This document shows, one piece after another, positions 46,991 through 57,376 of a stretch of DNA of 64,000 nucleotides. The DNA lies in the NCBI GenBank assembly GCA_030432655.1, contig JAUILA010000028.1:1-64000 (forward strand), written 5' to 3'. The position numbers and the translations under genes are program-made. The notes under the pieces were generated by a model. It saw nothing but the letters and a program-made list of their open reading frames with translations, did not search any database and had not been told where the DNA came from. How positions within the stretch are numbered: the stretch's first letter is position 1; every line of letters starts with the position of its first letter. Origin of the DNA: Bacteroidia bacterium. GTDB lineage: Bacteria; Bacteroidota; Bacteroidia; Cytophagales; Cyclobacteriaceae.

Positions 46991-49033
46991 GTGTTCAATA
47001 AGTTGGTAGTCATTTTTTACCTGATGCTGATACCGGTATCAGTTAAAGCCAGTGATGACAATGGCCTGACATTTCTGGATGGGAACTGGTTTTTTATAGC
47101 TGATTCACTGGTTGATCCTCAACACGCCTCCGGTATATCCTGGAAGCAGGCTGAGTTGCCCGGATCCTGGAATTCATACCATTCATCCGGTGGTCCATTC
47201 GGGTACGGTACGTATTACCGAAAGATAAAGATTCCGGATAGTCTGGCGGAACGGGGAGCCTTGAGATTTCCGGATGTTCTGTCAGCGCACCGGGTATATG
47301 TAAACGGTCAATTTCTGTATGAATCGGGTAAAGTTGCGAAGCAGGCCCGTGACGAAGAATTCGGCAATTACCGCTACATCCAACCACTGCCTGCGCGATT
47401 AGTTCCGGGAGATTCTGTTGAGATTCTGGTACATGTGTCCAATTTTGGTTACCGGAAGGGAGGAATCCTGCGATCGGTTGAATTAGGGCCGCATGAAAAA
47501 ATGCTGAATACAAAGAACAGGAGTTTGTTTTTTGAAGCGCTGCAGCTGGGAGGGGTAATCGTAATGGGTGCATTTTTCCTCATCTACTTTCTTTTCAGAA
47601 GGCAGGACCGTTACATCATAACCTTTTCACTCCTGTGCCTGGGTATATTTACCTACGTCCTTTTTAACAGTGAATATGTCCTGTTCCTGTTGTTACCGGG
47701 ATTGTCGGGGGAGACCATCCTGGAAATGATTTTTATTACCTTTTATTTTACGGTAACTATTAACCTCATCCTTATTTCGCAATTATTCCCTGAAGAAATT
47801 CCGTACTGGCTGGTGCAGATCACTAAAATTGTCGGTTTGCTCTTTATTCTTGTTGTCATCCTGTTGCCAATGAGAATTTACACCTATTCATTTCCTGTTT
47901 TTCGCATATACGCAGTCATATCCGGACTGTACCTGATATACAAAGTGATGCAAGCCGCCCTTCACAATCGCTCAGGTGCAAAAATTATCTGGTTGGCGAC
48001 TTCGATCATTTTTATTTTTATGGTGAATGATATGCTTTACAATGCCCAGGTGATCAATACCGGGGAAATTGTCGGCTATGGAGTGACATTTTACCTGATG
48101 ATCCTGATGGTGGTTTCCAGCCGCCGGTTCAGCCGGGCAGTCAGTAACGAGGAGAAACTTTTGAAAGATCTGAAAAAGTTGAATGATAACCTGACCTACA
48201 AGGTCAGGGAACGGACACAGGACCTGGAAGACAAGTCACGGATCATTGCCGATCAGCAGCTTCAGATTCTCCGGAAAAACCAGGAGCTGATCCGTGCCCG
48301 GGAGGAGGAAAAAAATATTATTAAGAGTACGGTACATGACCTGAAGGCACCATTTAACCGGTTAAAAGGACTTATTCAACTTTTTGCTTTGCAGGCACAG
48401 GAAAAAAATTCCCCTGAAGAGCTGGAGGAGATTGTTGAAATGATTAAACATGTGGCCGACGAAGGGGAAAGCATGGTAGAAGACCTGAATGTGGTAACTT
48501 TTTTCGAAGACAACCTTTCCGGCAATGAGGATATAGAGGAAATTGACCTGATGCACCTGCTTGGTGACCTTGTCCTGGGCTATCGAGGATACGCGGAAAA
48601 GAAAAAGATTGAGCTGGAATTTACTTCTCCGGTTAAAAAATACCTGATTGAAACACATGTAAAATCCCTGACACGAATTGTAGATAACCTGCTGTCCAAT
48701 GCTATAAAATTTTCAGTTTCTGATACAAGGGTCTGGATGAGCCTCAGGCCTTATCATGATTATTTTGAGATTTTTATAAAGGACGAAGGACCTGGGTTTA
48801 CCGAAGAGGACAAGAAAGTAATTTTCAAAAAATTCAAGAAATTATCTGCACGTCCTACCAGCGGCGAGACCAGCACAGGACTTGGCCTTAATATCGTTAA
48901 AACACTCACGGAAGGAATGAATGGTTCTGTTGAATTACTGCACAGCACTTCCGGGGCACACTTTAAAGTAAAGTTTGCCAGAAAAGTCAGGGTGGAATCC
49001 GATCAGACTGATTTGGACGAGGATGCCGGATAA
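46991..49033 (+). CDS. 7TM-type sensor histidine kinase (7TMR-DISM class)
   Basis: 680 residues, GTG start at 46991 followed at once by a signal-like helix. Residues ~25-170 form an extracytoplasmic jelly-roll (WKQAELPGSWNSYHSSGGPF, GTYYRKIKIPD, AHRVYVNGQFLYESG), followed by seven transmembrane helices (about 182-375), a coiled coil (378-440), then His449 (STVHDLKAPFNRL), the N-box IVDNLLSNAIKFS, DEGPGFTEED and STGLGLNIVK. A periplasmic ligand-binding fold coupled to a 7TM kinase is the known DISM architecture. No receiver-domain gene is adjacent. It overlaps the convergent DUF2383-like gene by 31 bp. Confidence 0.9.
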   Translation: MFNKLVVIFYLMLIPVSVKASDDNGLTFLDGNWFFIADSLVDPQHASGISWKQAELPGSWNSYHSSGGPFGYGTYYRKIKIPDSLAERGALRFPDVLSAHRVYVNGQFLYESGKVAKQARDEEFGNYRYIQPLPARLVPGDSVEILVHVSNFGYRKGGILRSVELGPHEKMLNTKNRSLFFEALQLGGVIVMGAFFLIYFLFRRQDRYIITFSLLCLGIFTYVLFNSEYVLFLLLPGLSGETILEMIFITFYFTVTINLILISQLFPEEIPYWLVQITKIVGLLFILVVILLPMRIYTYSFPVFRIYAVISGLYLIYKVMQAALHNRSGAKIIWLATSIIFIFMVNDMLYNAQVINTGEIVGYGVTFYLMILMVVSSRRFSRAVSNEEKLLKDLKKLNDNLTYKVRERTQDLEDKSRIIADQQLQILRKNQELIRAREEEKNIIKSTVHDLKAPFNRLKGLIQLFALQAQEKNSPEELEEIVEMIKHVADEGESMVEDLNVVTFFEDNLSGNEDIEEIDLMHLLGDLVLGYRGYAEKKKIELEFTSPVKKYLIETHVKSLTRIVDNLLSNAIKFSVSDTRVWMSLRPYHDYFEIFIKDEGPGFTEEDKKVIFKKFKKLSARPTSGETSTGLGLNIVKTLTEGMNGSVELLHSTSGAHFKVKFARKVRVESDQTDLDEDAG

Positions 49034-49482
49034 CCGGAAGCCCATTGCTCAAGCTGAGATACCATGGAATTCAGCTCCTTGTATCGTTCATTCAACACAT
49101 TTTTCTGACTTGACAGTAAATCCCTCAGGCTGGCCGGCAGGTTATGTGACAGTGCATCATCATATACCTTCAGGGCATATTCCTCGGCCTGTGAGCATTC
49201 CTTGAGAATAGCTGCCGGGTAGAACTTGTACGTGGCTGATTTGAGCTGGTTCCACATGCTGGTAATCCCTGTCTCCAGGCGCTCGCCCCACTGCATGGCA
49301 TCTTCTTTTGACAAAGTGAGGTAGAGCCTGCGGGCGTATTTTCTCCTGGCGCGTGCACAACGGGTAAGAAAACCCTGCATCATGGAATCATTGATGCTGT
49401 CAGCCGCCATTCTGAGTCCATCTGCGGCGTCAAGGTTAACCTGAATAATATTCTTTATGGTTGAGATTTCGTTTGCTTTCAT
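49003..49482 (-). CDS. DUF2383-like four-helix-bundle protein
   Basis: 159 residues, no signal peptide. Four long amphipathic helices: STIKNIIQVNLDAADGLRMAAD, GFLTRCARARRKYARRLYL, AAILKECSQAEEYALKVYDDAL and LRDLLSSQKNVLNERYKELNS. This is the PA2169/DUF2383 shape (ferritin-like bundle), often induced under stress. The second helix carries a CARARRKYARR basic stretch instead of the usual acidic ligand pattern, so metal binding is not obvious. The 3' end overlaps the convergent histidine kinase by 31 bp. Confidence 0.75.
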   Translation of the reverse strand: MKANEISTIKNIIQVNLDAADGLRMAADSINDSMMQGFLTRCARARRKYARRLYLTLSKEDAMQWGERLETGITSMWNQLKSATYKFYPAAILKECSQAEEYALKVYDDALSHNLPASLRDLLSSQKNVLNERYKELNSMVSQLEQWASGYPASSSKSV

Positions 49483-49721
49483 ATCGGGTGAGGTTTGAGT
49501 TCTTATTAAGTTACGCAGTTATATATAAAAGACAGGAAACATAGCCATAAAGTTTACAGGGGAAGTACTATTATTTTTATATGTCAGATAACACTGATTA
49601 TCAATTAATTGGAGCGCGAGATTAAATTGATGCTCTATCATTGAAATTTTTGAGTTATTTTAATTGACAAATCGTTCTTCGCTCTAAAGTGATGTTTGTT
49701 CATTAACAAGTTGATAAAAGG

Positions 49722-52700
49722 TTGGCAAAACGCAGAGGCAGAAAAATACTTATATTCCTGACTGCCGTCTTAATTCTGGCGGCGGTGGTAATCGGGCTAT
49801 TGCAGTACGGACAGGTCCGGGGCTTTAAGAATACCCTGATCGACCTGGTGAATGAGAAAAGCCAGGGGAAGCTGTCTCTTGACTTGGGTACAACTTCCAT
49901 TAACTATTTTGATCTCTCTTTCCGGATGGACTCCGTGGTGCTTCGTTCGACCGACCCTGATATAAATGATGGTGTTGAATCGGTTATACTGCCATTTCTA
50001 AATGTTAATATCGGCACCCTGTTTCATTATGCCTTTACCAGGCAAATGATCATTGAGGAGATTGTAATCGGCGAACCGTATGCAAGGGTCCTGTTAAAGG
50101 AAAAGGAAGAAAAGAACGTGCAACGGGTGAATATCGCCCATGAACTTGCAAGCTTTGCCCCGGGAATCCGGGCGTTTCTGGAAAAATTCACCATCGAACT
50201 CTTTCGTATTGAACGCGCTGGTGCCCAATTGCATCCGCCGGATGCCAATACGATTGATATTTCCCTTATCGATCTGCTGGTAGAGAACTGGAACATGCGG
50301 GAACTGGAGTCGGATGCGCAGATTGATCTTGTAATTCGAAACCAGTCTTTTGACTTCAGCCGGTCGAGTTTTTCATTCGAGGCGGTGGAATACAACTATC
50401 AGGAGAATTACCTTCAGATACGGGATTATTCTTTTGCCACCAGGGATTCGACAGGCCGTGACGTACTGTCTCTTGAAGGAAAGCTGATATCAATCGGGGA
50501 TCCGGATTTTACCGCACTCCTGGAACGGGAAGAATATGTTTTTGGTCATCTTCAGATCACTGAGCCGGAAGTCACTGCCAATATCTATCCTAAAAAGGAT
50601 TCCGAACAACGATCAAAAAGCAGACATCCGCTTTCTGACCTGCTTAAGCAGAACCTGGGTACTATGATGCTTGATTCCGGGCATCTTGACCGGGCGACCC
50701 TGAACCTGAATATGTTCAAACCACAGGATACAATCGCGCTTATTCTCCCGGGAATTTCGATGAAAGCCAGGAACCTTCAGGTGAGGGAAGATTCCAGCAC
50801 CATGATGATTGAGGAGCTAAGCCTGTTGATTGATTCCTCGGCCATCCAGATGAATGAGGACCTGGAAGTGCTGTTCTCTTCTTTTGAATACGACAAGAAT
50901 TACAATGTCATGCTGAAAAATATCCAGTTGAATAGCCGGACCAATGACCGTCAGATTCTCAAAGGAGATGCATTACGGCTGTACAATTTCAGCGTTTTCA
51001 CGTTATTGTATGAGAATGCGGTGATGGCTGATTCTGTTATTCTTGAGAATGGATTTATAAATATTTATGAACCTCCGGCAGAAACAATGGCAGGAATCAG
51101 TCACCAGTCAAATCAGAAAAAATCAGATCCGGCTGATTTGTACCTGCCAAAAGTGCGGCTGAGGAATATGGATATTTTCTATGAGATGCCCGGGGGGCAT
51201 ATCAGGGTGGAGAACCTGACTACACTGGTTGAAAATATTGAAAAGAGCGACAAAATTCACTACGACCTCCGGTATGTGCAATCACCACAGATTAAAGCAG
51301 AAACAAAGCTGGGCGCGATTGAAGTGGACGATATCTGGTTCAGAACAAAAGATTTTACGATTGGCAGCCTCAGCCTGGAAACGTCTCAGGGAAAAATTCT
51401 CGTTAAGGATTTCTTTGCACAACCGGAGAATTTCCGGATTGAACAACCTGATGCGCATAACTGGGATAAGCTGGAGATTGGCTTACTGGATGTTCAAGGG
51501 GATTTCGAAGATTTGCTTTCAAAAAAGGATCCGGCTGTTGAACGGAAGCCATTTGACCTGTTTTTCAGGGATGTGCTGATTGACAGCATCCGGACAGACA
51601 TCGCCCTGGGAGATAAGCTTAACTTAAAAATGGCCGGGGGTAATATTGTGCTGGGAGAATGGACGTCAACAGATAATCAGCTGTTGCCTAATTATATTTC
51701 GGCTTCGCTCGAAAATATCTCCTTAAACAAAACTGGATTAGCCTTGCAATTGGATCGCATCGAGGTTGATTCCCGGGACCGGTCTGTTCTGGATGACCTT
51801 GTATTGATAACAAAGGAGCAGGATTCACTGGCCGTTCAGCAGGTTGTTTTTCAGCATATCGGACAAGCGGAGAATACTATTAAACTCGACAGGTTTACGG
51901 TACATGAGCCATCCTTCTCCATGCACACTGGAGGCAAGGCAGTCCTCGACAGCCTGGTGGTTACGGAAGTGGTATATAAATTGGGTACATTACCTGAAGT
52001 TAAGCAGGGAGAAGTATTCGGGGCGGATGTTCAGCTGATAACCAGTAAAGAGGAGCGTCAAAAAGTCCCTGTGAAAAATGACACCACTTCCTTATCCCCC
52101 GATTTTCTGGAACAGTTGATAATTCACCCGGGCCAGGTCGAGATTAATGACAAGCTGATCCGGTTTGGCGGGATACATGTTGACCTTGAACAGGAGGATC
52201 ATATTGTCATTGAGGCCAGTGAGATTGCCTTTGATACACCAAAATCAGGATTGAGAATTGGTAACATCAGGTCAGATAAGCAGACGATTTTACTAAGTGA
52301 TTTTGAGGTAATCCCAAAGGAATCCTACGTGTCGTCCATAAAGAATGAAACGGATATTGTGAATGCCCGTTTTGATAAGATCATGCTGGATAATGTTCCC
52401 TGGGACTCCATTTACTCCGGCACCCATGTAAATCTGCCCTCTGTCCACCTTGATGGATTCGAAATAGAGATCCGTCGTGATAAAACCCTCACTGACCCGG
52501 AACCGGTGCGCAAGCCTTTTCTGCTTACTGAAATGATCCCTTTGCCGGATAACGTCGCACTTGAGCTGATCACCACCAGTAATGGAAATCTGACTTATTT
52601 TGAAACGGGCGAAAAAACCGGAAAAACGGGTCATATTACATTGAATGATATAGAAGTGAGCATCTGGCCGGAGGGTAACCAGGATCAGAGCGATCAGGTG

Positions 52701-53165
52701 ATGGAAGGAATTATGAAGGTATATGACAGCGGACAGGCTGCGATTGTCTACCGCGAAATGGATTCGCTTTCTTTTTCCCTGAATTTACGATTGACGGATA
52801 TGGATTTGCTACTTTTTAATCAAATGGTTGATTCGCTGGAGTCTGTTCAGATTAAATCAGGATTTATGCGGGAATTTGACCTTTCTGTTACCGCCGACAG
52901 TGTTTCGGCCAATGGTGAAGCCATTGTAACCTATGATGACCTCCACATTGAAATATTCAAACGTAATGAGCCGGAGGTGCGTAACCTGGGCTCTGAGCTA
53001 CTGACCTTGCTTGCGGATGGAATCATTCTCAGGCATTCCAGGGAGGATGCCATTGCTGCTGTGGAGCAGGAACGTATTTCATATAAAGGACCGGTCAATT
53101 ACTGGGTAAAATCCTTTATTCATGGAGCCATGGCAGCCATCCGGAAGGGGAAGGAGCCCAAATGA
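49722..53165 (+). CDS. AsmA-like large membrane-anchored protein
   Basis: 1147 residues. TTG start at 49722 (in-frame TAA six codons upstream, no ATG nearby). Basic N-terminus (MAKRRGRK), one transmembrane helix (about 9-28), then a long beta-rich region with the AsmA-type strand-turn pattern (SLDLGTTSINYFDLSFRMDSVVLRS) and many GNL/DI-x-x-x-E motifs. Proteins of this family bridge or line the periplasm and are thought to move lipids between membranes. It ends in a short basic tail (HGAMAAIRKGKEPK). It is convergent with the DUF2306-like gene, whose stop is adjacent. Confidence 0.78.
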   Translation: MAKRRGRKILIFLTAVLILAAVVIGLLQYGQVRGFKNTLIDLVNEKSQGKLSLDLGTTSINYFDLSFRMDSVVLRSTDPDINDGVESVILPFLNVNIGTLFHYAFTRQMIIEEIVIGEPYARVLLKEKEEKNVQRVNIAHELASFAPGIRAFLEKFTIELFRIERAGAQLHPPDANTIDISLIDLLVENWNMRELESDAQIDLVIRNQSFDFSRSSFSFEAVEYNYQENYLQIRDYSFATRDSTGRDVLSLEGKLISIGDPDFTALLEREEYVFGHLQITEPEVTANIYPKKDSEQRSKSRHPLSDLLKQNLGTMMLDSGHLDRATLNLNMFKPQDTIALILPGISMKARNLQVREDSSTMMIEELSLLIDSSAIQMNEDLEVLFSSFEYDKNYNVMLKNIQLNSRTNDRQILKGDALRLYNFSVFTLLYENAVMADSVILENGFINIYEPPAETMAGISHQSNQKKSDPADLYLPKVRLRNMDIFYEMPGGHIRVENLTTLVENIEKSDKIHYDLRYVQSPQIKAETKLGAIEVDDIWFRTKDFTIGSLSLETSQGKILVKDFFAQPENFRIEQPDAHNWDKLEIGLLDVQGDFEDLLSKKDPAVERKPFDLFFRDVLIDSIRTDIALGDKLNLKMAGGNIVLGEWTSTDNQLLPNYISASLENISLNKTGLALQLDRIEVDSRDRSVLDDLVLITKEQDSLAVQQVVFQHIGQAENTIKLDRFTVHEPSFSMHTGGKAVLDSLVVTEVVYKLGTLPEVKQGEVFGADVQLITSKEERQKVPVKNDTTSLSPDFLEQLIIHPGQVEINDKLIRFGGIHVDLEQEDHIVIEASEIAFDTPKSGLRIGNIRSDKQTILLSDFEVIPKESYVSSIKNETDIVNARFDKIMLDNVPWDSIYSGTHVNLPSVHLDGFEIEIRRDKTLTDPEPVRKPFLLTEMIPLPDNVALELITTSNGNLTYFETGEKTGKTGHITLNDIEVSIWPEGNQDQSDQVMEGIMKVYDSGQAAIVYREMDSLSFSLNLRLTDMDLLLFNQMVDSLESVQIKSGFMREFDLSVTADSVSANGEAIVTYDDLHIEIFKRNEPEVRNLGSELLTLLADGIILRHSREDAIAAVEQERISYKGPVNYWVKSFIHGAMAAIRKGKEPK

Positions 53166-53855
53166 TCAGGCTGTCTGAGTTTTTGCCGAAGTTTTTCGTG
53201 ACCTCTTTCTGTCCATTAGCCTCATGGCGACTACACCGATGATGGTGGGAAGTATCCACGGCAATACCTGCCACATTCCCGGCAATATTTCCGACAGAAA
53301 CTGACGTCCGCCGAAGGCCAGGAAAGCAGTGTATGCGGCAATGCCCGAGGTGATCATTCCGCGGTAGTGATCACGGTACCAGTCCGGTTTCTCATCCTGG
53401 TTCGCCCAGATCATTTTCATTACATCACGTATGGAGGAAACCCCAAGTACACCAAAGAAGATCATCAGCACTCTGATTCCGTCAGTGATATAGAATGCTC
53501 CGTAAATTACCAGGAAGGCCCCAAACAGGAACTGCAGTATTCCCAGGAAAATCTGGGTGAACCGGAAACGCCGGCTTAAGCTTTTTTTGTTTTTTAAAAC
53601 GGCCAGCCCATGCCAGAGTGGGGTGGCTGAGATCACAGAGAGAAAGCCCAGGAAAAGTCCCATATTGGTTTGCCCGATAACAAGATTATTGACCGAAAGA
53701 ATGGCAGCACTGATGACTACTGCCCACATGGCATATGTATAGAAGAAACCGATTTTCCTGTGGGCGGTTGATCCCTTGCCAGTAAAAACCGGTGCCCAGA
53801 AGGCAAGCAGACTGGCAAATCCGCAGGCAATATGAAGGTAGAGAAGGTATTTCAT
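53166..53855 (-). CDS. DUF2306-like multi-helix membrane protein
   Basis: 229 residues from the ATG at 53855. An upstream start at 54110 runs through a Cys/Pro-rich non-membrane stretch and overlaps the LytTR gene, so it is rejected. Six or seven hydrophobic helices are visible, with KYLLYLHIACGFASLLAFWAPVFTGKGSTAHRKIGFFYTYAM at the start and a conserved-looking RDVMKMIWANQDEKPDWYRDHY loop. Function is unknown. It lies 95 bp downstream of the LytTR regulator on the same strand. Confidence 0.75.
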   Translation of the reverse strand: MKYLLYLHIACGFASLLAFWAPVFTGKGSTAHRKIGFFYTYAMWAVVISAAILSVNNLVIGQTNMGLFLGFLSVISATPLWHGLAVLKNKKSLSRRFRFTQIFLGILQFLFGAFLVIYGAFYITDGIRVLMIFFGVLGVSSIRDVMKMIWANQDEKPDWYRDHYRGMITSGIAAYTAFLAFGGRQFLSEILPGMWQVLPWILPTIIGVVAMRLMDRKRSRKTSAKTQTA

Positions 53856-53950
53856 GATATCCGTTATTTTGCGTTGACAGGTACAAATAGCGTGTATATA
53901 CGGACAACCTGCAAGCCAGAGGGACGGACAACAGGGTTGTGTGACGAATG

Positions 53951-54814
53951 TCAAGATACCGGCTGCATTCTGTGACGAACAGCAGGGATATAGGTACGGG
54001 ATACAGGTACGTTCAGTGTTTTTTCCGGGTCCAGGTGGAGAATAAGACCTTGTGAATTTCCGCTGACCTCCTCGATATGATCCATATTTACGAGAAACGA
54101 ACGGTGACACTGAATGATTCTCTCGTACGGAGAAAGGACCGACCGGATATCCTTGAGCGTATTTCGTATCATCTGGCTTGAATATTGGTCATTCTCCCGC
54201 CTGTGAATCGTAAGATAATTCTGACTGGCCTCGATAAACAGGATACTACCTACCTCGGTTTCCACATCGTCGCCAGCGTTGGAAGGAAGGGTGATTTGAT
54301 GGTGATCTGCTGGTTGATGTACCGGCGCAGGTAAGCCGGAAGCGATGTGGCTGAAGCGTTTTTCATTTCTCCGGATATTCATTATCCCGAAAAGCGTAAC
54401 AGGGAAAAAGCCGATGGCTGCTGTATTGCCCAGGGTACGGAGATAATCATCCAGATCAAATTCATGCCATCCGGACAGCCAGGATGCAAAAAGCATGTTG
54501 CCGGCTGCAATCATCATGATCAGGATCAGCATGGAGATCAGCCACTTCCAGAACGTCCAGGAGGGGAGGTCTTTTCTGAATCTCATGATCTTAAGTTCGA
54601 TGAACTCATGAATCAGACCGGTTGCCAGTGTGATCCCGCCAAAACCCAATGCATAGGGAAAAGAATTGCCAGGAATACTGTCAAATCCGAAGGGTTCAAA
54701 TATCCAGAGAAACAACGTCACAAAAAGGCCAATCAGCGACATGGTACGCAGTGATTCGCGCATGGAGCAAGTGTCGTGCATGGGCGTATTCAGTATGGCA
54801 CCAAGTTTTCTCAT
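53951..54814 (-). CDS. Membrane-bound LytTR-family transcription regulator
   Basis: 287 residues. Four N-terminal transmembrane helices (about 25-42, 52-70, 90-112, 128-148) replace a receiver domain; residues ~186-285 are a LytTR DNA-binding domain (ILFIEASQNYLTIHRRENDQ, ERIIQCHRSFLVNMDHIEEV, NVPVSRTYIPAVRHRM). A membrane-anchored LytTR regulator should act directly on DNA from the membrane. The DUF2306-like gene 95 bp downstream is a likely target or partner. It is divergent from the lactonase gene. Confidence 0.9.
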   Translation of the reverse strand: MRKLGAILNTPMHDTCSMRESLRTMSLIGLFVTLFLWIFEPFGFDSIPGNSFPYALGFGGITLATGLIHEFIELKIMRFRKDLPSWTFWKWLISMLILIMMIAAGNMLFASWLSGWHEFDLDDYLRTLGNTAAIGFFPVTLFGIMNIRRNEKRFSHIASGLPAPVHQPADHHQITLPSNAGDDVETEVGSILFIEASQNYLTIHRRENDQYSSQMIRNTLKDIRSVLSPYERIIQCHRSFLVNMDHIEEVSGNSQGLILHLDPEKTLNVPVSRTYIPAVRHRMQPVS

Positions 54815-54964
54815 CCTGTAAAGTTAGAGCATCAGGACAGAATTGGCAGGCTAATAAGAGGTAAATTAGTGTCTGACAGGAGTATAGGTTTTTACAGACG
54901 CCGGCAGTGTATCCAAAAGGTTGTGGATTTACAAACTGCTGGTAATTTTTCATATCTTGGAAGC

Positions 54965-56098
54965 ATGAACAAAGTATTTATTATCTGCCTGGCCCTGGTG
55001 TTAAATCTGTCCGGGTGTCAGCAAGCCAGTGAAACCAGTAACAACCAGCAAACCATGTCTGAGGAGCCAGCGTCTACCGGCAACGAATATGGGTTTTACA
55101 TTGGAACCTACACCAATGAATCCAGCAAAGGAATTTACTATGCCGTGTTCAATGCAGATGATGGCAGCATGTCGGCACCTTTACTCGCAGCTTCTACAGG
55201 AAACCCTTCCTACCTGGCAAAAAACGATACTCACTTGTTTGCTGTCAATGAAAATAATGACAGCGGATTGATCACCTCATTTGCAATAGGGGATGATCAT
55301 ATGCTGAAAGAAGAAGGCAGCACTTCCTCTGAGGGCATGTATCCCTGTTATATTAGTGTGAAAGACGATCTGCTGCTTGTGGCAAATTACGGTGGTGGGA
55401 ACGTGCTGAGTGTGGCACTGACCGAAGACAGTCAATTTGGAATTACAAAGACCTATCCACATAACGGCACAGGACCCAACACCGAACGCCAGGAAGCGCC
55501 TCATGCGCATTCCATAATACCCATGCCCGGCACGGATTTCGCGCTGTCGGCTGACCTGGGCAGTGATAAAGTGTATCAGTACAAGGTAAAGGATGATGGA
55601 CTTGAGCTGGTGGATTCCATCGCCATTACCGCAGGGGCAGGTCCGCGACATATCGCGTATCACCCAAGACTTCCGGTCATGTACGTGATCAATGAATTGA
55701 ATTCCACCATTGAAGTATACCTTTGGAATAAGGAGAATAATGACTTTAAGCAAATTGAGATAGTCAGCACTTTACCAGCGGGTTATGAGGGAGAAAATTA
55801 CTGTGCAGATATACATGTCCATCCATCCGGAAGGTATTTGTTCGCTTCCAACCGGGGACACGGAAGCATTGCCAGTTATGAAATTGGTGATAGTGGAATG
55901 CTTGAGCTCAAGGGACATTTTACGGAAGGGGTACGCTGGCCACGGAATTTCGCCATCAGTCCGGACGGTGGATATTTGGTTATCGCAAACCAGCAGGGAA
56001 CGTCGGTGATCACTGCTTCCATTGAGCAAACGGGCGTTCTCACGGCCACCGGTCATTCTATTGACATATCGCAGCCTTCCTGCATTCTGTTTGAATAG
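54965..56098 (+). CDS. Lactonase-family (6-phosphogluconolactonase-like) lipoprotein
   Basis: 377 residues from the ATG at 54965; an upstream start at 54776 lies inside the divergent LytTR gene and precedes the signal peptide. Lipobox ends at LNLSGC (lipid Cys18). Seven-bladed beta-propeller: GFYIGTYTNESSKGIYYAVF, GNPSYLAKNDTHLFAVNE, EAPHAHSIIPMPGTDFALSA, GPRHIAYHPRLPVMYVINE, YCADIHVHPSGRYLFASNR, RNFAISPDGGYLVIANQ. PF10282-type proteins open sugar lactones; an exported, lipid-anchored version acts in the periplasm, not in the cytosolic pentose phosphate pathway. Confidence 0.88.
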   Translation: MNKVFIICLALVLNLSGCQQASETSNNQQTMSEEPASTGNEYGFYIGTYTNESSKGIYYAVFNADDGSMSAPLLAASTGNPSYLAKNDTHLFAVNENNDSGLITSFAIGDDHMLKEEGSTSSEGMYPCYISVKDDLLLVANYGGGNVLSVALTEDSQFGITKTYPHNGTGPNTERQEAPHAHSIIPMPGTDFALSADLGSDKVYQYKVKDDGLELVDSIAITAGAGPRHIAYHPRLPVMYVINELNSTIEVYLWNKENNDFKQIEIVSTLPAGYEGENYCADIHVHPSGRYLFASNRGHGSIASYEIGDSGMLELKGHFTEGVRWPRNFAISPDGGYLVIANQQGTSVITASIEQTGVLTATGHSIDISQPSCILFE

Positions 56099-56170
56099 GT
56101 CATTGTGATGAACGGAATCGGATTTTGAAAGAAATCCATTAAATTGACTTCTCTGACCAATGCTTCAACT

Positions 56171-57376
56171 ATGAAACGATCGATGACCATCAGGCTGTCC
56201 CTGATGATGTTTTTGGAATTCTTTATATGGGGTGCATGGTTTGTTACTATGGGTACCTACCTGAGCCGTACAATTAAAGCAACGGATATTGAAAACGGGA
56301 TGGCTTATGGCACACAGTCTTTAGGGGCAATTCTGGCTCCGTTTGTAATCGGACTTATTGCTGATCGTTATTTCTCCGCGCAAAAGATACTGGGAGCCCT
56401 GCATTTTATTGGGGCGGCACTGATGTTCTGGATAACTGGTATGGATGATTTTGGCGGTTTTTACCCTATTATTCTTGCCTACATGATCCTTTACATGCCC
56501 ACCCTGGCATTGGTCAATTCGGTTGCCTTCCGTCAGCTTACCGATCCCGAAAACCAGTTCGCCAGACTGCGTGTCTGGGGAACAGTGGGATGGATCATTG
56601 CCGGACTGCTTATCGGGTGGCTGAACTGGGAGGAGCAAGGCGCTTTGGTAAACACCTTTTACATGGCTGCAGTGGCATCACTGGGCCTGGGTGTACTGAG
56701 CTTTTTTCTCCCGGAAACACCTCCCGGGGGTAAAGGAAAAGACATTTCTATCGGGGACATTATCGGAACAGATGCGCTAAAGCTGCTGAAAGACCGGAAC
56801 TACCTCGTTTTCTTTATTGCCTCTATTCTCATATGTATTCCGCTCGCTTTTTATTACCAGGAGGCGAATAAATATATGAACGAGGTCGGCGTGTCCCAGG
56901 CAGCTGCAAAAATGGCCCTGGGGCAGGTGTCAGAGCTTGTCTTTATGCTGCTCATTCCATGGTTCTTCCGGAAGTTCGGCCTCAAGTATATGCTGCTGAT
57001 CGGCATGGGGGCCTGGGTGCTTCGCTATGTTTGTTTCAGCTTCGGGAATGCAGACGATCTCATGTCACTCATTTACCTGGGGATCATTCTCCATGGAATC
57101 TGCTATGACTTTTTCTTTGTAACCGGACAGATTTATACGGAGAAAAAGGCGGGGGAGAATATTAAGTCGGCGGCCCAGGGACTGATCACACTTGCCACCT
57201 ATGGGGTGGGGATGTATATTGGTTTTGCCATAGCCGGACGTATTGTTGAATCCTTGTCACTTGATCCGGCAGGGCATGACTGGGGCAGGATCTGGATGTA
57301 TCCGGCGGGTATCGCGGCAGCGGTACTGATCCTTTTTGCATTAATATTTAGGGAAAAGAAAATACAGGAAAAATGA
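56171..57376 (+). CDS. NupG-like nucleoside/H+ symporter (MFS)
   Basis: 401 residues from the ATG at 56171 (a TTG at 56144 adds nine residues). Twelve transmembrane helices; the opening [20 protein letters not shown] and the [24 protein letters not shown] and [16 protein letters not shown] segments are typical of the NupG/nucleoside-permease family. In Bacteroidota members of this family are often found beside Gfo/Idh/MocA sugar oxidoreductases, suggesting sugar rather than nucleoside import. Here its last codons overlap that gene by 4 bp (57373-57376), giving translational coupling. Confidence 0.88.
   Translation: MKRSMTIRLSLMMFLEFFIWGAWFVTMGTYLSRTIKATDIENGMAYGTQSLGAILAPFVIGLIADRYFSAQKILGALHFIGAALMFWITGMDDFGGFYPIILAYMILYMPTLALVNSVAFRQLTDPENQFARLRVWGTVGWIIAGLLIGWLNWEEQGALVNTFYMAAVASLGLGVLSFFLPETPPGGKGKDISIGDIIGTDALKLLKDRNYLVFFIASILICIPLAFYYQEANKYMNEVGVSQAAAKMALGQVSELVFMLLIPWFFRKFGLKYMLLIGMGAWVLRYVCFSFGNADDLMSLIYLGIILHGICYDFFFVTGQIYTEKKAGENIKSAAQGLITLATYGVGMYIGFAIAGRIVESLSLDPAGHDWGRIWMYPAGIAAAVLILFALIFREKKIQEK

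Noticed and set aside
53856-54110. Longer N-terminus for the DUF2306-like protein
   Set aside because: Covers the end of the LytTR gene and gives a Pro/Cys-rich non-membrane stretch before the first helix.
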